This document shows, one piece after another, positions 10,456-20,700 of a stretch of 41,260 bases of DNA. A program made the position numbers and the translations under genes. The stretch's first letter is position 1; every line of letters starts with the position of its first letter. The notes beneath the pieces are model-generated. The model did not search any database and was not told the DNA's origin. It saw only the letters and a program-made list of their open reading frames with translations. The DNA comes from Gemmobacter nectariphilus (GTDB lineage: Bacteria; Pseudomonadota; Alphaproteobacteria; Rhodobacterales; Rhodobacteraceae): contig DYMU01000024.1 in the NCBI GenBank assembly GCA_020721445.1, positions 1-41,260 on the forward strand, given 5' to 3'.

Positions 10456-11661
10456 ATGCTTGCGCCTTTCGCCTGCCTTCCCGAAGCGTCGCGCGGTCGG
10501 CTTTACCCCGAACGGATGTCGTCATTCCGATCGGCGTTTCAGCGCGACCGCGACCGCATCATTCATTCATCGGCGTTCCGGCGGCTGAAGCACAAGACCC
10601 AGGTTTTTGTCGAGCATGAGGGCGATTATTACCGCACCCGCCTGACCCATTCGATCGAGGTGGCGCAAGTGGCGCGCACCATCGCGGGCGTGCTGGCGTT
10701 GAACACCGATCTGGCCGAATGCATCGCGCTGGCGCATGATCTGGGCCATACGCCGTTTGGCCACACCGGCGAAGATGCGATGGCGGCCTTGATGGCGCCC
10801 TACGGTGGTTTTGACCACAACGCGCAGGCGCTGCGGATCGTGACGAAACTGGAACGCCACTATGCCGATTTTGACGGGCTGAACCTGACTTGGGAAAGCC
10901 TTGAAGGCATTGCCAAACACAATGGCCCGGTCACCGGCCCCAATGCCGACAAAAAGCACGACGGCCCCTTGCCCTATGCCCTGGCCGAGGTCAACGCGCT
11001 GTGGGATCTGGACCTGCACACCCACGCCAGCGCCGAGGGGCAGGTGGCGGCGATTGCCGATGACGTGGCCTATTCGCACCACGACCTGCATGATGGGCTG
11101 CGATCCGGCCTGTTCACCGCCCAAGACCTGATGGATCTGCCGGTCACCGGCCCCGCCTTTGCCGAGGTGGATGCGCTTTACCCCGGGCTGGACCCGATGC
11201 GCCGGCGGCACGAAGCCTTGCGCCGGGTGTTTGGCCGGATGGTCGAGGATGTGATCGCCGTCGCCCAAGGCCGATTGGAGGCCGCAAAACCGCAATCGGT
11301 TGAAGAAATCCGCCTTATGGGCACCACGATCATCCGGTTTTCCAAGCCGCTGTATCAGGAATTGAAGGCGATCCGCAGTTTCCTGTTTCACCGGATGTAT
11401 CGCGCTCCCTCGGTGATGGCGGTGCGGGCCAAGGTGACGCAAGTGGTGCAGGATCTGTTCACCGCCTTCATGTCCGACCCGCGGCTGTTGCCCGCCGAAT
11501 GGGAACATGCGGTTCTGGCCTGCACCGATCAGGTCGAACTGGCCCGCACCATTGCCGATTATGTGGCAGGCATGACCGACCGTTTTGCCATTCAGGAACA
11601 TGCCCGGATTTGTGGGGCAGCCTTGATCGAAACCCATACCGGGCCGCAGTTTCCGACCTAA
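10456..11661 (+). CDS. dgt: dGTPase-like HD-domain deoxynucleotide triphosphohydrolase
   Basis: This 401-aa HD-superfamily enzyme hydrolyses dNTPs to nucleoside and triphosphate. The start at 10456 gives MLAPFACLPEASRGRL, the expected N-terminus; an upstream in-frame ATG adds 16 unrelated residues. Signature elements are FQRDRDRIIHSSAFRRLKHK, THSIEVAQ, the HD pair in ALAHDLGHTPFGH, and AYSHHDLHDG. Tail-to-tail with dsbB there are only 3 bases between stops. In many alphaproteobacteria argS follows this gene; here it does not. Confidence 0.95.
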   Translation: MLAPFACLPEASRGRLYPERMSSFRSAFQRDRDRIIHSSAFRRLKHKTQVFVEHEGDYYRTRLTHSIEVAQVARTIAGVLALNTDLAECIALAHDLGHTPFGHTGEDAMAALMAPYGGFDHNAQALRIVTKLERHYADFDGLNLTWESLEGIAKHNGPVTGPNADKKHDGPLPYALAEVNALWDLDLHTHASAEGQVAAIADDVAYSHHDLHDGLRSGLFTAQDLMDLPVTGPAFAEVDALYPGLDPMRRRHEALRRVFGRMVEDVIAVAQGRLEAAKPQSVEEIRLMGTTIIRFSKPLYQELKAIRSFLFHRMYRAPSVMAVRAKVTQVVQDLFTAFMSDPRLLPAEWEHAVLACTDQVELARTIADYVAGMTDRFAIQEHARICGAALIETHTGPQFPT

Positions 11662-11664
11662 GGC

Positions 11665-12138
11665 TTAGTCGCGCGTGGCCGCCAAGGCCCAGACCCCGGC
11701 AAAGCCGAGCGAGGCCAGCACGTTCCAGCCCGCCATCGACAGGCCCAGCAGCGACCACGCCACCTCGTCGCAGCGCACGGGGGGGGACACGCTCACGTTG
11801 GGGTTCAAGAGGTCGGTGACGCTGATCCCGGAAATCGAGCCGCCCATGCACGATGGCGTGCCGATCCACCACTTCATTTCGACGCCGAAATGATAGCCGG
11901 CAAGGCCCGCAGCCCCCAGCGCGGCCACCCCACCCAGCACGGGCCAGACCCGTGTCATCTCTGGCGCGCGGATCGCGAGGGCAAGCCCGCCGATCACCAC
12001 CGCCGCAAGATGCGGCCACCGCTGCCAGATGCACAGCGGGCAGGGGGCCAAGCCGCCGATGTATTGAAACGCCAGGGCCGCCAGCAGAACCGCCAGCGAA
12101 CCCCCGGCCGCAATTCCGATCAGTTGAATGCGCGTCAC
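11665..12138 (-). CDS. dsbB: DsbB-family disulfide bond formation protein
   Basis: A 157-aa membrane protein with four hydrophobic segments. DsbB reoxidises periplasmic DsbA and passes electrons to quinone. The first redox pair, Cys33-Cys36, is in APCPLCIWQRWPH; the second periplasmic pair is probably Cys97 (TPSCMGG) and Cys123 (PVRCDEVAW). The start is a GTG at 12138, preceded by gagg five bases upstream; that ribosome-binding site overlaps the stop of the upstream yqaA-like gene, so the two are probably translationally coupled. Confidence 0.9.
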   Translation of the reverse strand: MTRIQLIGIAAGGSLAVLLAALAFQYIGGLAPCPLCIWQRWPHLAAVVIGGLALAIRAPEMTRVWPVLGGVAALGAAGLAGYHFGVEMKWWIGTPSCMGGSISGISVTDLLNPNVSVSPPVRCDEVAWSLLGLSMAGWNVLASLGFAGVWALAATRD

Positions 12139-12145
12139 GTGAGCC

Positions 12146-12730
12146 TCACAGAAGCTTGAATGCGAGATAGGCGGCCAGCACCACCAGAAGAGCGATGCCG
12201 ACCACTTTTGTGAACCGCGTCTCGATCGCCGCGACCACAGCGGCACCATAACGCCGAAGTGCCCAGGCCAGCGCAAAGAACTTGCCGCCGCGGGCAATGA
12301 TTGCGGCCAGAATGAACAGCGGCAGGTTGAACGCAATCACCCCGGCCAGAATCGTCACCACCTTCATCGGCGGCAGATGGGCTGCCCCCGATGTGACCAG
12401 CATCAGCAAGATCGCGCTGTCGCCGGTCTGTGCCTTCAGCGCCTCGAACGCGTCAAGCTTGCCATAGAACGACAGCACCGGTTCGGCCAGAAGATCGAAC
12501 AGATAGAACCCCAGCAGCCAGCCCAGCACACCGCCGATCACCGATCCCACGCTGGCAATCAGGGCATAGCGCATGGCCCGGTCGGGTTGCGCCAGCACCA
12601 TCGGCACGAACAGCACCTCGGCAGGCACCAGAAAGACCGAGCTTTCGATGACCGAAACCACCCCAAGCGCCGCTGGCGCGTGGCGCGAAGACGCCCACCG
12701 CAAGGTCCAGTCGTAGAGCTTTCTCAGCAT
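12146..12730 (-). CDS. YqaA/DedA-like inner-membrane protein
   Basis: This 194-aa polytopic membrane protein belongs to the YqaA branch of the SNARE-associated/DedA (VTT) superfamily. Typical features are SVIESSVFLVPAEVLF in the first re-entrant region, GSVIGGVLGWLLGFYLF, and SGAAHLPPMKVVTILAG. Relatives are implicated in lipid scrambling and envelope homeostasis; that is family knowledge, not shown here. The start at 12730 (MLRKLYDW) is preferred to an upstream in-frame one because it begins the conserved amphipathic N-terminus. It is the first gene of a two-gene unit with dsbB, 7 bases apart. Confidence 0.88.
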   Translation of the reverse strand: MLRKLYDWTLRWASSRHAPAALGVVSVIESSVFLVPAEVLFVPMVLAQPDRAMRYALIASVGSVIGGVLGWLLGFYLFDLLAEPVLSFYGKLDAFEALKAQTGDSAILLMLVTSGAAHLPPMKVVTILAGVIAFNLPLFILAAIIARGGKFFALAWALRRYGAAVVAAIETRFTKVVGIALLVVLAAYLAFKLL

Positions 12731-12858
12731 CGTCGCGCTCCTGATCTTCGCGCGTTTAAGGCCATGCCCACCGCGCAAGGTCAAGCGCCTTGCGAAATCT
12801 CTTTGGGTCTGCCGTGATGATCGTCTAAGCTGTGGTCAGGCAATGGTGGGGTTTGGGT

Positions 12859-13701
12859 ATGGATTGGCGGGGACGGCGGGGCAGTCGCAACATCGAGGAT
12901 CGTCGCACCAGCACGGGTGCGCGGGTGGGTGGCATTGGCGGTGTTGGCGCGATTGCGGTTTTGCTCATCGGTTATTTCCTTGGGGTCGATGTAACGCCGC
13001 TGTTGCAAGACCCCGGCGCGCAATCGGGGGGCACGGTCGAGTTGACCGAGGCTGATCGGGTGGCGGGCGAATTCGTGTCGGTCACGCTGGCCGATACCGA
13101 AGAGGTCTGGAGCCAGGTGTTTCGCGACCAGTTGGGCCGCACCTACAACCCGGCGATCCTAGTGCTGTTCAAGGACGTGACGCAAAGCCCTTGTGGTGGT
13201 GCCTCGGGTGCCACCGGGCCGTTCTATTGCCCGGGCGACAAGAAAGTGTACCTCGACACCGGGTTTTTCACCACGCTGGAAAATCGGCTTGGGGCAAAGG
13301 GCGACTTTGCCGCCGCCTATGTCGTGGCGCATGAAATCGCGCATCATGTGCAAGATGAGCTTGGCATCCTTGGCCGCGCCAACCAGGCGCGCCAGCAGGT
13401 CAGCCAGACTGACAGCAACGCCATTTCGGTGCGCATCGAATTGCAGGCCGATTGTCTGTCGGGCGTCTTTGCGCGCACGGCAGCGCAACGCTTTGGGTCG
13501 ATCGACCGCGGCGATCTGGAAGAGGCGGTGAATGCGGCGCGGCGCATCGGCGATGACACGCTGCAAAAAGCCGCAGGTCAGCGCCCGATGCCGCACACCT
13601 TTACCCATGGCACGGCCGAGCAACGCTCGCGTTGGTTCATGATCGGGCTGCAATCGGGGCAGATCGCCGACTGCGATACGTTTTCAACCGACGATCTTTG
13701 A
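12859..13701 (+). CDS. YpfJ-type neutral zinc metallopeptidase
   Basis: This 280-aa protein is of the Zn_peptidase (PF04228/YpfJ) family. It starts MDWRGRRGSRNIEDRR as family members do, so the start at 12859 is favoured over one nine codons earlier. One transmembrane helix lies at about 25-42 (VGGIGGVGAIAVLLIGYFLG). The zinc site HEIAHH is at 158-163, with a downstream ELQADCLSG glutamate as likely third ligand. Cys residues in SPCGG and FYCPGD are also typical. The physiological substrate is unknown. tRNA-Leu follows about 50 bases after the stop. Confidence 0.9.
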   Translation: MDWRGRRGSRNIEDRRTSTGARVGGIGGVGAIAVLLIGYFLGVDVTPLLQDPGAQSGGTVELTEADRVAGEFVSVTLADTEEVWSQVFRDQLGRTYNPAILVLFKDVTQSPCGGASGATGPFYCPGDKKVYLDTGFFTTLENRLGAKGDFAAAYVVAHEIAHHVQDELGILGRANQARQQVSQTDSNAISVRIELQADCLSGVFARTAAQRFGSIDRGDLEEAVNAARRIGDDTLQKAAGQRPMPHTFTHGTAEQRSRWFMIGLQSGQIADCDTFSTDDL

Positions 13702-13714
13702 CCGCAGCACCCTG

Positions 13715-13743
13715 TTGACGCCGCGCTTTGGCGCGGTTAAACG
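13715..13743 (+). promoter_or_regulatory. Probable promoter of tRNA-Leu(CAA)
   Basis: TTGACG (13715-13720) is a good -35 element. A weaker -10 candidate, TTAAAC or TAAACG, starts 16-17 bases later, placing initiation just before the tRNA. The spacer itself is a perfect inverted repeat (ccgcgc-tttg-gcgcgg, 13721-13736), which may also end the metallopeptidase transcript. Confidence 0.5.
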
Positions 13744-13752
13744 ACGCGCAGT

Positions 13753-13837
13753 GCCCGAGTGGTGGAACTGGTAGACGCAGCGGATTCAAAATCCGCCGCC
13801 GCAAGGCTTGTCGGTTCGAGTCCGACCTCGGGCACCA
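13753..13837 (+). tRNA. tRNA-Leu (anticodon CAA)
   Basis: An 85-nt class II tRNA. The acceptor stem gcccgag (13753-13759) pairs with ctcgggc (13827-13833), followed by discriminator A and encoded CCA. The D-arm is of leucine type (tggtagacgc), the anticodon loop ttcaaaa gives CAA, and the variable arm and T-loop (ggttcgagtcc) are present. It decodes UUG. Confidence 0.97.
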
Positions 13838-14575
13838 TCCCCTTGTTTTTGTCCAGATCAGCGATGGCAAGTCACACTGTGATTCTTGCATCGCCGCGGG
13901 CCAATCATGGCTAAATTTTGACATAGTTTGGAAGGGCGGCAACAATCCTGGCCAAGGTTTGCCGCATGGGTGGCCAAAGTGTGGCGATGGTTAACACGGG
14001 TTTTTCGGCGGGGCTTCTGTTTCCGGAACATCATCAAACTGCGACCCTCGAGCCTGTGAAAATCGACGCAATGCAGTCGAACGCGGTTTTTTGTGCGAAA
14101 TCGGCCGTGCCTGCCGGGCACAGGTTTCCTCATCAGAAACAATACGGCGCAGGGTCAAACCGAAAACGCCGCTGGCCTGGCAATCGCTGCATGCGACCAG
14201 CACCGGTGCGCGCCCCATTTTCGCCTTTTTTCACTTCCTGTAAGTGTTAATGCAGGGTAAATGTTCTGTGTCTTGCTAGGTAAGACAAATGGCCGTGGGG
14301 GCGGTCGTCTTGTGACAGTGTGCTGCCAAGCACTCTAGACAGGGGAACGCGTGAAGTTTGGGGCGGGGAACCGCGGCTTTCATGCGTGGATGCAGGGATC
14401 GTCGGGCAGTGCCTTTGACGGACATGCAGACCTGTCTTTCAAGCGACAAGGCCGCGAGGCGCATCGGCGGGTTTCCTGTCGAGTTGCGCCGATGTGACGG
14501 CCAGACGATCGGTCGGCATGGTGGGTTTGACGGTGGGCACGATGGTGTCCCATTTGGTGCTGTGAGGATAGGACG
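13838..14575. other. Long leader region upstream of the RTX-Hint genes
   Basis: About 740 bases hold no recognisable gene. A TTGACA box (13918-13923) is followed after exactly 17 bases by AACAAT (13941-13946), a credible promoter some 620 bases before the RTX gene. TTAA-N7-TAAA at 14247-14261 resembles a CtrA site (consensus TTAA-N7-TTAA). Two small plus-strand frames exist: 13966-14250 (94 codons), and a GTG-initiated 48-codon frame at 14351-14497 with aggggaa just upstream. Neither resembles a family I know, and either could be a leader peptide or noise. Confidence 0.4.
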
Positions 14576-17566
14576 ATGCCGGTTTTCGCGCTGTACAATT
14601 TCGATGACACGACGGCCAAGGCCAAGGACAGTGCCGTGGCCGACGGCGCCCAGAACGGGTGGTACATCAATGGCGCGCGGTCAGTGGACGGTCGCGCCGT
14701 GCTGGATGGCCGGAATGACCTGATCAGGATCGAAGACGATCCGGCCTTTCAGATGGATCACGGCACGCTGGAAATACAGTTCAGTCTGGATGATGACGCC
14801 TGCCTGACCAAGCCAAGCACGATCCTGTCGCGTGACAGCAAGGGCGTGACCGAAGGCGGCTTTCGCATCGAAAGCCTGCCGCATGGGATTGTCCAGATCA
14901 CCCATGAAAGCCCGACCGGAACGGTGGTCTATCGGACCGAATGCGGGTTTCAGAACCCCGGTGATGAAATCGCGGTGTCCTACTCGTGGGATCAGGGCGA
15001 TGACGGCGGCTTGGTCAAGATCACCAACCTGACCACGGCGGCCTGCTTTGAAGACACGGTGCCGAGCCACCTGACCATGGATCAGGGCTGCATCAACCAG
15101 GACTGGGTGGTCGGGGCAGGGCAACAATATGTCAGGCCAGGGTCGGTCTGCGACATCAACGGGTTTTATCCAGGCTCGGTCGCCTATGTTTCGTTCTCGG
15201 ACACCGTGGACAACCTGATCACCAACGACGCCCCGGATGCGGTGGACGATGCCTTTACCACCCCGTTCGATACCCCGATCATCGTGGACGTTCTGGGCAA
15301 TGATACCGACCCCGACGCTGACTTGCTGACCGTGACCAGCATCACCCAGCCGGCAAACGGCACGGCGACGCTGGGCCGCGATGGCACCATCCTGTTCACC
15401 CCAGATGCCGGTTTTTCCGGTGAAACCACGCTGTGCTACAGCATCAGCGATGGCAACGGCGGCACCGATACGGCCGTGGTGACCTTCACGGTGTTGCCGT
15501 CGGTCAACCCGCCGCCGCCGGTGCGCGACGGCATCGTGGAAGGCACGGCGGCAGATGATCTGATCGACCTAGCCTATACCGGCGACCCGGATGGTGATCT
15601 GATCGACAACTCCGACGCTTTGCTGCCGGGCGAGGGACCGCAGGACGATATCGTGCAGGCCTATGGCGGCAATGACACGGTGCTTGCGGGCCTGGGCGAC
15701 GACAAGGTGACGGCAGGCGATGGTGATGATCTGGTCCGTGGTGGCGACGGCAACGACGCGCTGACCGGCGATGCGGGCAATGACGAACTGTATGGCGATG
15801 CGGGCCGCGACACGCTGATGGGCGGCGACGGTCGCGATCTGGCCGACGGTGGCACGGGCGATGATGTCATCGACACCCGTGGCCCCGACCCGCTGCCCGA
15901 TGTCGACTATCCCGGCCTTTATGGCGCCGACGCCGATCCGACCAATGATCTGGACACGGTCAATGGCGGCGATGGCAACGACACCATCCTGACCGGCGAC
16001 GATGATGACCGCGTCTTTGGCGGCAATGGCGCCGACTATATCGACGGCGGCTTTGACGATGACGTGCTGTCGGGCGGCGCACAGGATGACACCGTCATCG
16101 GCTCGGAAGGCAATGACACCATCGACGGCGGTGATGGCAATGACCTGATCTTTGGCGGTCTGGACCTGTCCTTCCCCGATGCGATCAACATTCCCAACGA
16201 TGCGGGCGACCTGCGCCCCAATAACAACGCCGATGTCATCTTTGGCGGTCTGGGCAATGATACCGTCTATGGCCAGGACGATGATGACACCATCCGCGGC
16301 GATGAAGGTGAGGACCTGATCTATGGTGGCGTCGACAATGACGTGATCACAGGTGGCGCGGGCCGCGACACGCTGTTTGGCGACCAAGGCAACGACACCA
16401 TGGCCGGCGATGACGATGACGATGTCATGTTCGGCGGCATCGGCAACGACAGCCTTGATGGCGGCACGGGGGCCGACAGTCTGGAGGGCGGCGACGGTGA
16501 CGATGTGCTGCTGGGCAGCGATGGTGACGATAGCATCGCGGGCGGGGCCGGCGACGATACCATCGATGGCGGCGCGCAAAATGACCTGATCGACGGCGGC
16601 ACCAGCAATGACCTGATCCTTGGCGATACCGGCGACGATACGCTGATCGGCGGCACCGGGTCGGACACGCTGTTTGGCGGGGCCGACGATGATCTGATCA
16701 CGCTTGGCGAAGCCTCGACCGGCGCGCCGGATGATGTGGCCGATCAAGCCTTTGGCGGGGCGGACCGCGATACCTTTGTGGGCGTCGGCGCGGGTGACAC
16801 CGTGTTCGGCGGTTCCGATGGCGATGACTTCGACACGCTGGATCTGCGCGGGTCAGGGCCGAACAACGTGGTGCGCACCAGCCTGGACAGCGATGGCAAC
16901 GGCTTCGACGGCTTTGTGGAATACCTTGATGCAGATGGCGCTGTCATTGGCCGGTCCGATTTCAGCAACATCGAAAGCATCGTCTGCTTTACCCCCGGCA
17001 CACTGATTGCCACGCCGCGCGGCGAGGTGGCGGTGGAACACTTGCGCGTCGGCGACAAGGTCATCACCCGTGACAACGGCATTCAGGAAATCCGCTGGAT
17101 GGGGGCCAAGGCGATGGGCTGGCACGATTTTGCAGCCAACCCGCATCTGCGCCCGATCATGGTCAAGGCGGGCAGCCTGGGCAATGATCTGCCGGAACGC
17201 GACATGATGCTGTCGCCCAACCACCGTCTGCTGGTGGCCAACGACCGCACCGCGCTGTATTTCGACGAGCACGAGGTTCTGGTCGCCGCCAAGCACCTGA
17301 TCGGTGGCAAAGGCGTGCAGCAGGTGGACTCGGTGGGCACCACCTATTACCACTTCATGTTCGACCAGCACGAGGTGGTGTTGTCAAACGGGGCCTGGAC
17401 GGAAAGCTTCCAGCCCGGTGACTATACGCTGAAGGGTCTGGGCAATGCGCAGCGCATGGAACTGCTGGAACTGTTCCCCGAGTTGAAGGCCCCCGACGGC
17501 GTTCAGGCCTATCAGGCGGCACGCAAGACACTGAAGAAACACGAAGCCCGCCTGTTGGCGCGCTGA
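14576..17566 (+). CDS. Large RTX calcium-binding protein with C-terminal Hint domain (first of pair)
   Basis: The protein (996 aa) has four regions. Residues 1-215 form a LamG/concanavalin-like module (FALYNFDDTTAKAKD, LEIQFSLDD). Residues 217-315 form a cadherin-like/tandem-95 module (DDAFTTPFDTPIIVDVLGND). About 320-752 are calcium-binding RTX nonapeptides (GGxGxDxhx), here often GGDGNDT. A Hint_2-type domain begins at Cys804 (CFTPGTLIATPRGE) and includes SPNHRLL (His883) and FDQHEVVLSNGAWTESF. Extracellular export by a type I system is likely from the repeats; no ABC exporter or HlyD gene is nearby. Hint domains can cleave before their first Cys, so release of the RTX part is possible. A conserved LFPEL...AARKTLKKHEARLL tail follows. 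GAGG lies 8 bases before the ATG. A hairpin follows the gene. Confidence 0.9.
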   Translation: MPVFALYNFDDTTAKAKDSAVADGAQNGWYINGARSVDGRAVLDGRNDLIRIEDDPAFQMDHGTLEIQFSLDDDACLTKPSTILSRDSKGVTEGGFRIESLPHGIVQITHESPTGTVVYRTECGFQNPGDEIAVSYSWDQGDDGGLVKITNLTTAACFEDTVPSHLTMDQGCINQDWVVGAGQQYVRPGSVCDINGFYPGSVAYVSFSDTVDNLITNDAPDAVDDAFTTPFDTPIIVDVLGNDTDPDADLLTVTSITQPANGTATLGRDGTILFTPDAGFSGETTLCYSISDGNGGTDTAVVTFTVLPSVNPPPPVRDGIVEGTAADDLIDLAYTGDPDGDLIDNSDALLPGEGPQDDIVQAYGGNDTVLAGLGDDKVTAGDGDDLVRGGDGNDALTGDAGNDELYGDAGRDTLMGGDGRDLADGGTGDDVIDTRGPDPLPDVDYPGLYGADADPTNDLDTVNGGDGNDTILTGDDDDRVFGGNGADYIDGGFDDDVLSGGAQDDTVIGSEGNDTIDGGDGNDLIFGGLDLSFPDAINIPNDAGDLRPNNNADVIFGGLGNDTVYGQDDDDTIRGDEGEDLIYGGVDNDVITGGAGRDTLFGDQGNDTMAGDDDDDVMFGGIGNDSLDGGTGADSLEGGDGDDVLLGSDGDDSIAGGAGDDTIDGGAQNDLIDGGTSNDLILGDTGDDTLIGGTGSDTLFGGADDDLITLGEASTGAPDDVADQAFGGADRDTFVGVGAGDTVFGGSDGDDFDTLDLRGSGPNNVVRTSLDSDGNGFDGFVEYLDADGAVIGRSDFSNIESIVCFTPGTLIATPRGEVAVEHLRVGDKVITRDNGIQEIRWMGAKAMGWHDFAANPHLRPIMVKAGSLGNDLPERDMMLSPNHRLLVANDRTALYFDEHEVLVAAKHLIGGKGVQQVDSVGTTYYHFMFDQHEVVLSNGAWTESFQPGDYTLKGLGNAQRMELLELFPELKAPDGVQAYQAARKTLKKHEARLLAR

Positions 17567-17616
17567 CGGTTTATGCAGCGCGGATCGGGTGCGCGACAGC
17601 GTCCCGGTTCCTTGGC

Positions 17617-17642
17617 AAAGGGGCTCCATCCGGGGCCCCTTT
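17617..17642 (+). terminator. Terminator-like hairpin after first RTX-Hint gene
   Basis: AAAGGGGC (17617-17624) and GCCCCTTT (17635-17642) form a perfect 8-bp stem around a 10-base loop, and the stem's own TTT continues into gtgcttt. It lies 50 bases past the stop and suggests that the two RTX genes are separate transcripts. A second inverted repeat (tgtttc/gaaaca) lies about 25 bases further on, and ccacat/atgtgg sits just before the next start. Confidence 0.65.
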
Positions 17643-17784
17643 GTGCTTTGCGCGATTGCGGACGGCACTGTTTCGTTGACTGAAACAAACCCGGGAACCG
17701 TCACCTTTCCGCCACGCTTGGCCAAAGTCGCGCCCCTATCCACGGGTAATTCCACATTTAATAAAAGGATGTGGATTCCGACCC

Positions 17785-20700
17785 ATGGCAGTCATCAATG
17801 GCAACAACCGCAACAACACCCTGAACGGCGATACCGTTGCCAATGATCTGAACGATCTGATCAACGCCAACGGCGGCAATGATGTGGTCAACGCCGGTCT
17901 GGGCAATGACACCGTCTATGGCGGCACCGGCAATGACACCCTGAACGGCCAGGACGGTGATGACATCGCCTATGGCGAGGCGGGGGCCGATAGGCTGTTT
18001 GGCGGCGCGGGCAATGATACGCTGGATGGCGGGACGGAAAATGACTCGCTCGACGGTGGTGAGGGCAATGATCTGCTGCTGGGCGGCGCAGGCACCGATA
18101 CGCTGCTTGGGGCAAATGGCGATGACACGCTGGATGGCGGCGCCGGCAATGACGTGATCAATGGCGGCGGTGGGCGCGATACGGCCAGCTATGCGGCTGA
18201 AACCGCCGGGGTGAATGTCAACCTGAACACCGGCAGCGCCAGCGGCACCACCTCGGGCACCGACAGCCTGATCTCGGTCGAGAATGTCATCGGCACCGCG
18301 CAGAACGACACCATCACCGGCAACAATGACGCCAACCTGATCGACGCCGGGGCAGGCAACGACCTGGTCGATGCCGGGCCGGGTGCCGATACGGTGTTTG
18401 GCGGCGCGGGCAACGACACGCTTGTGATGGGCAGCGATGATGGTGCCGTTTTCGCGACCGAAACTCAGGAACTGACCTACAACCTGATCCAGCTGGGCAC
18501 CTATGCCGATGTCGACGCCGACGAATCCGACGACGGCCTGTCTGAAAATGCCGGTGCCCTGTCGATCACCCATGGCTCGGTCAGCGACCCGCTGTCGAAC
18601 CACATCGTGCGCGCCACGGCGGTGGACCTGAATGGCGACGACACACTGTCTGACAATGATGCTGGTGCGACCAGTGAATATTTTCTGATCGACGGCCAGC
18701 AGGCGTTTCTGGATTCGACCCAAGCCTACAACGCCACCGTTACCTTTGCCGATGGCAGCAGCGGCACCTTCACCGCGGTGGTGATCCAGATGACCGATGG
18801 CCGGGTGTTTCTGGCACCCGAGATTGCCACCAATGCCGACAGCGCGCTCCTGACCTCGGGGCCAATCACCTCAATCACGCTGGGCGACGTGGTAAGCGCA
18901 GATGCTGGCCTCTATGCCACCCGCCTGGACAGCGGATATTTCAGCACCAACGACAGCGATCTTGCCTATGGCGGCGATGGCGATGACGTGATCGAGGGCG
19001 GGCTTGGCGACGACACGCTGTCTGGCGACGCCGGTTCTGACACGCTGGACGGTGGCACGGGCAATGATTTCCTGAATGGCGGCGACGACACCGATCTGAT
19101 CCAGGGCGGCGACGGCAACGATACCATCTACTTCGGCGCGGGTGATGACACGGTTTTCGGCGGCGCGGGCGATGATCTAATCGACGACCTGCCGGGCCAG
19201 ATCCTGTCTGGCACCAATGTCATCGACGCGGGCGATGGCAACGACACGGTCTGGTCTGGCGGCGGTGACGATACCATCCTTGGCGGGCTGGGCGATGACC
19301 TGATCTACGGCGAGGATGACAACGACCTTTTGTCCGGCGACGACGGGCAGGACACCGTCTTTGGCGGGGCAGGGCTTGATACGCTGTCGGGCGACGACGG
19401 TGTAGACAGTCTGGACGGCGGGCTTGGCGATGACAGTCTGGAGGGCGGCACCGGCAATGACACGCTGTCGGGTGGCGACGGCAACGACACGCTGAACGGC
19501 GGCGACGGCGATGACGCGCTGTTCGGCGGCGCCGGCAATGACCTGAGTGTCGGCGGGCTTGGCAACGACACGATCGACACCGGCACCGGCATCGACACGG
19601 TGGACGCAGGCGACGGTGATGACCTGGTCACCCTGCAAGGCACCGGCGGCGTGGCCTTTGGCGGCGCCGGCAGTGATACGCTGAACGGCGGTGTGGGCAG
19701 CACCCTTCAAGGCGGCGATGGTCAGGATGTGCTGGTCTCGGGCGGCGGCAACAGCCTGCTGGACGGTGGCGCCGACCGTGACATCATCTATGCCATGGCC
19801 GGCGACACCATCACCGGCGGCGCGACTGGCGACGATGTGGACGTGATGTATCTGGACTGGTCACAGGTCGAAAGCATCGCCTATGACGAGACGGACACTG
19901 AATCCGGCGTGGTGACCTTTTTAGGTGGCGGCACGGTCACGTTTTCAGACATTGAAAACGTCCGCTACGTCGGCGCGGTGGATGGCAGCGATGCAGGTGA
20001 TGTCATGGCGCCGGGCTACGCCGATGCCCAGGGCGACCAGATCGACGGCAGCGATGGCAATGACGACACCATCTTTGGCTATGGCGGCAACGACAGCATC
20101 GACGCCGGGGCTGGCCGCGACACGGTTTATGGCGGCACTGGCGACGATACGATCACCGGCAGCAATGGCCTGTTTCATGGCGATGACGGCGCGGACCGGA
20201 TCGAGGTTGCGCTGACCGACGGTGAAGCGGCCCTGTTCGGCGGTGCCGGCAACGACACGCTGATCGCCAGCAATACCCTTGGCGACATGATGATTGATGG
20301 CGGGGATGGCGACGATGCCATCATCGCCACGGGTGGGGGGGCTGGGGATGACATCTATGGCGGCGCGGGAAATGACACCCTCACCGCCACCGGCAGTTTT
20401 GGGGTCGTCGACGGCGGCGATGACCGCGACACCATTATCCTTGGCGCGGGGTTTCAGGGCAGTGTCAGCGGCGGCAGCGGCGGCGATGACTTTGACACTC
20501 TGGACCTGCGAGAGTTCGGCAAGGCCAACACCAACATCATCTTCGGCGGCCCCCAAGACGGCATCGTGCAGTTTCTGAACCCGGACGGGTCGGTTGCCAG
20601 CGAGATCACCTTTTCCGATATTGAAAACGTCATCCCCTGCTTTACCCCCGGCACGGCGATCACCACGCCGCAGGGGCCGCGTCTTGTGCAGGACTTGCAG

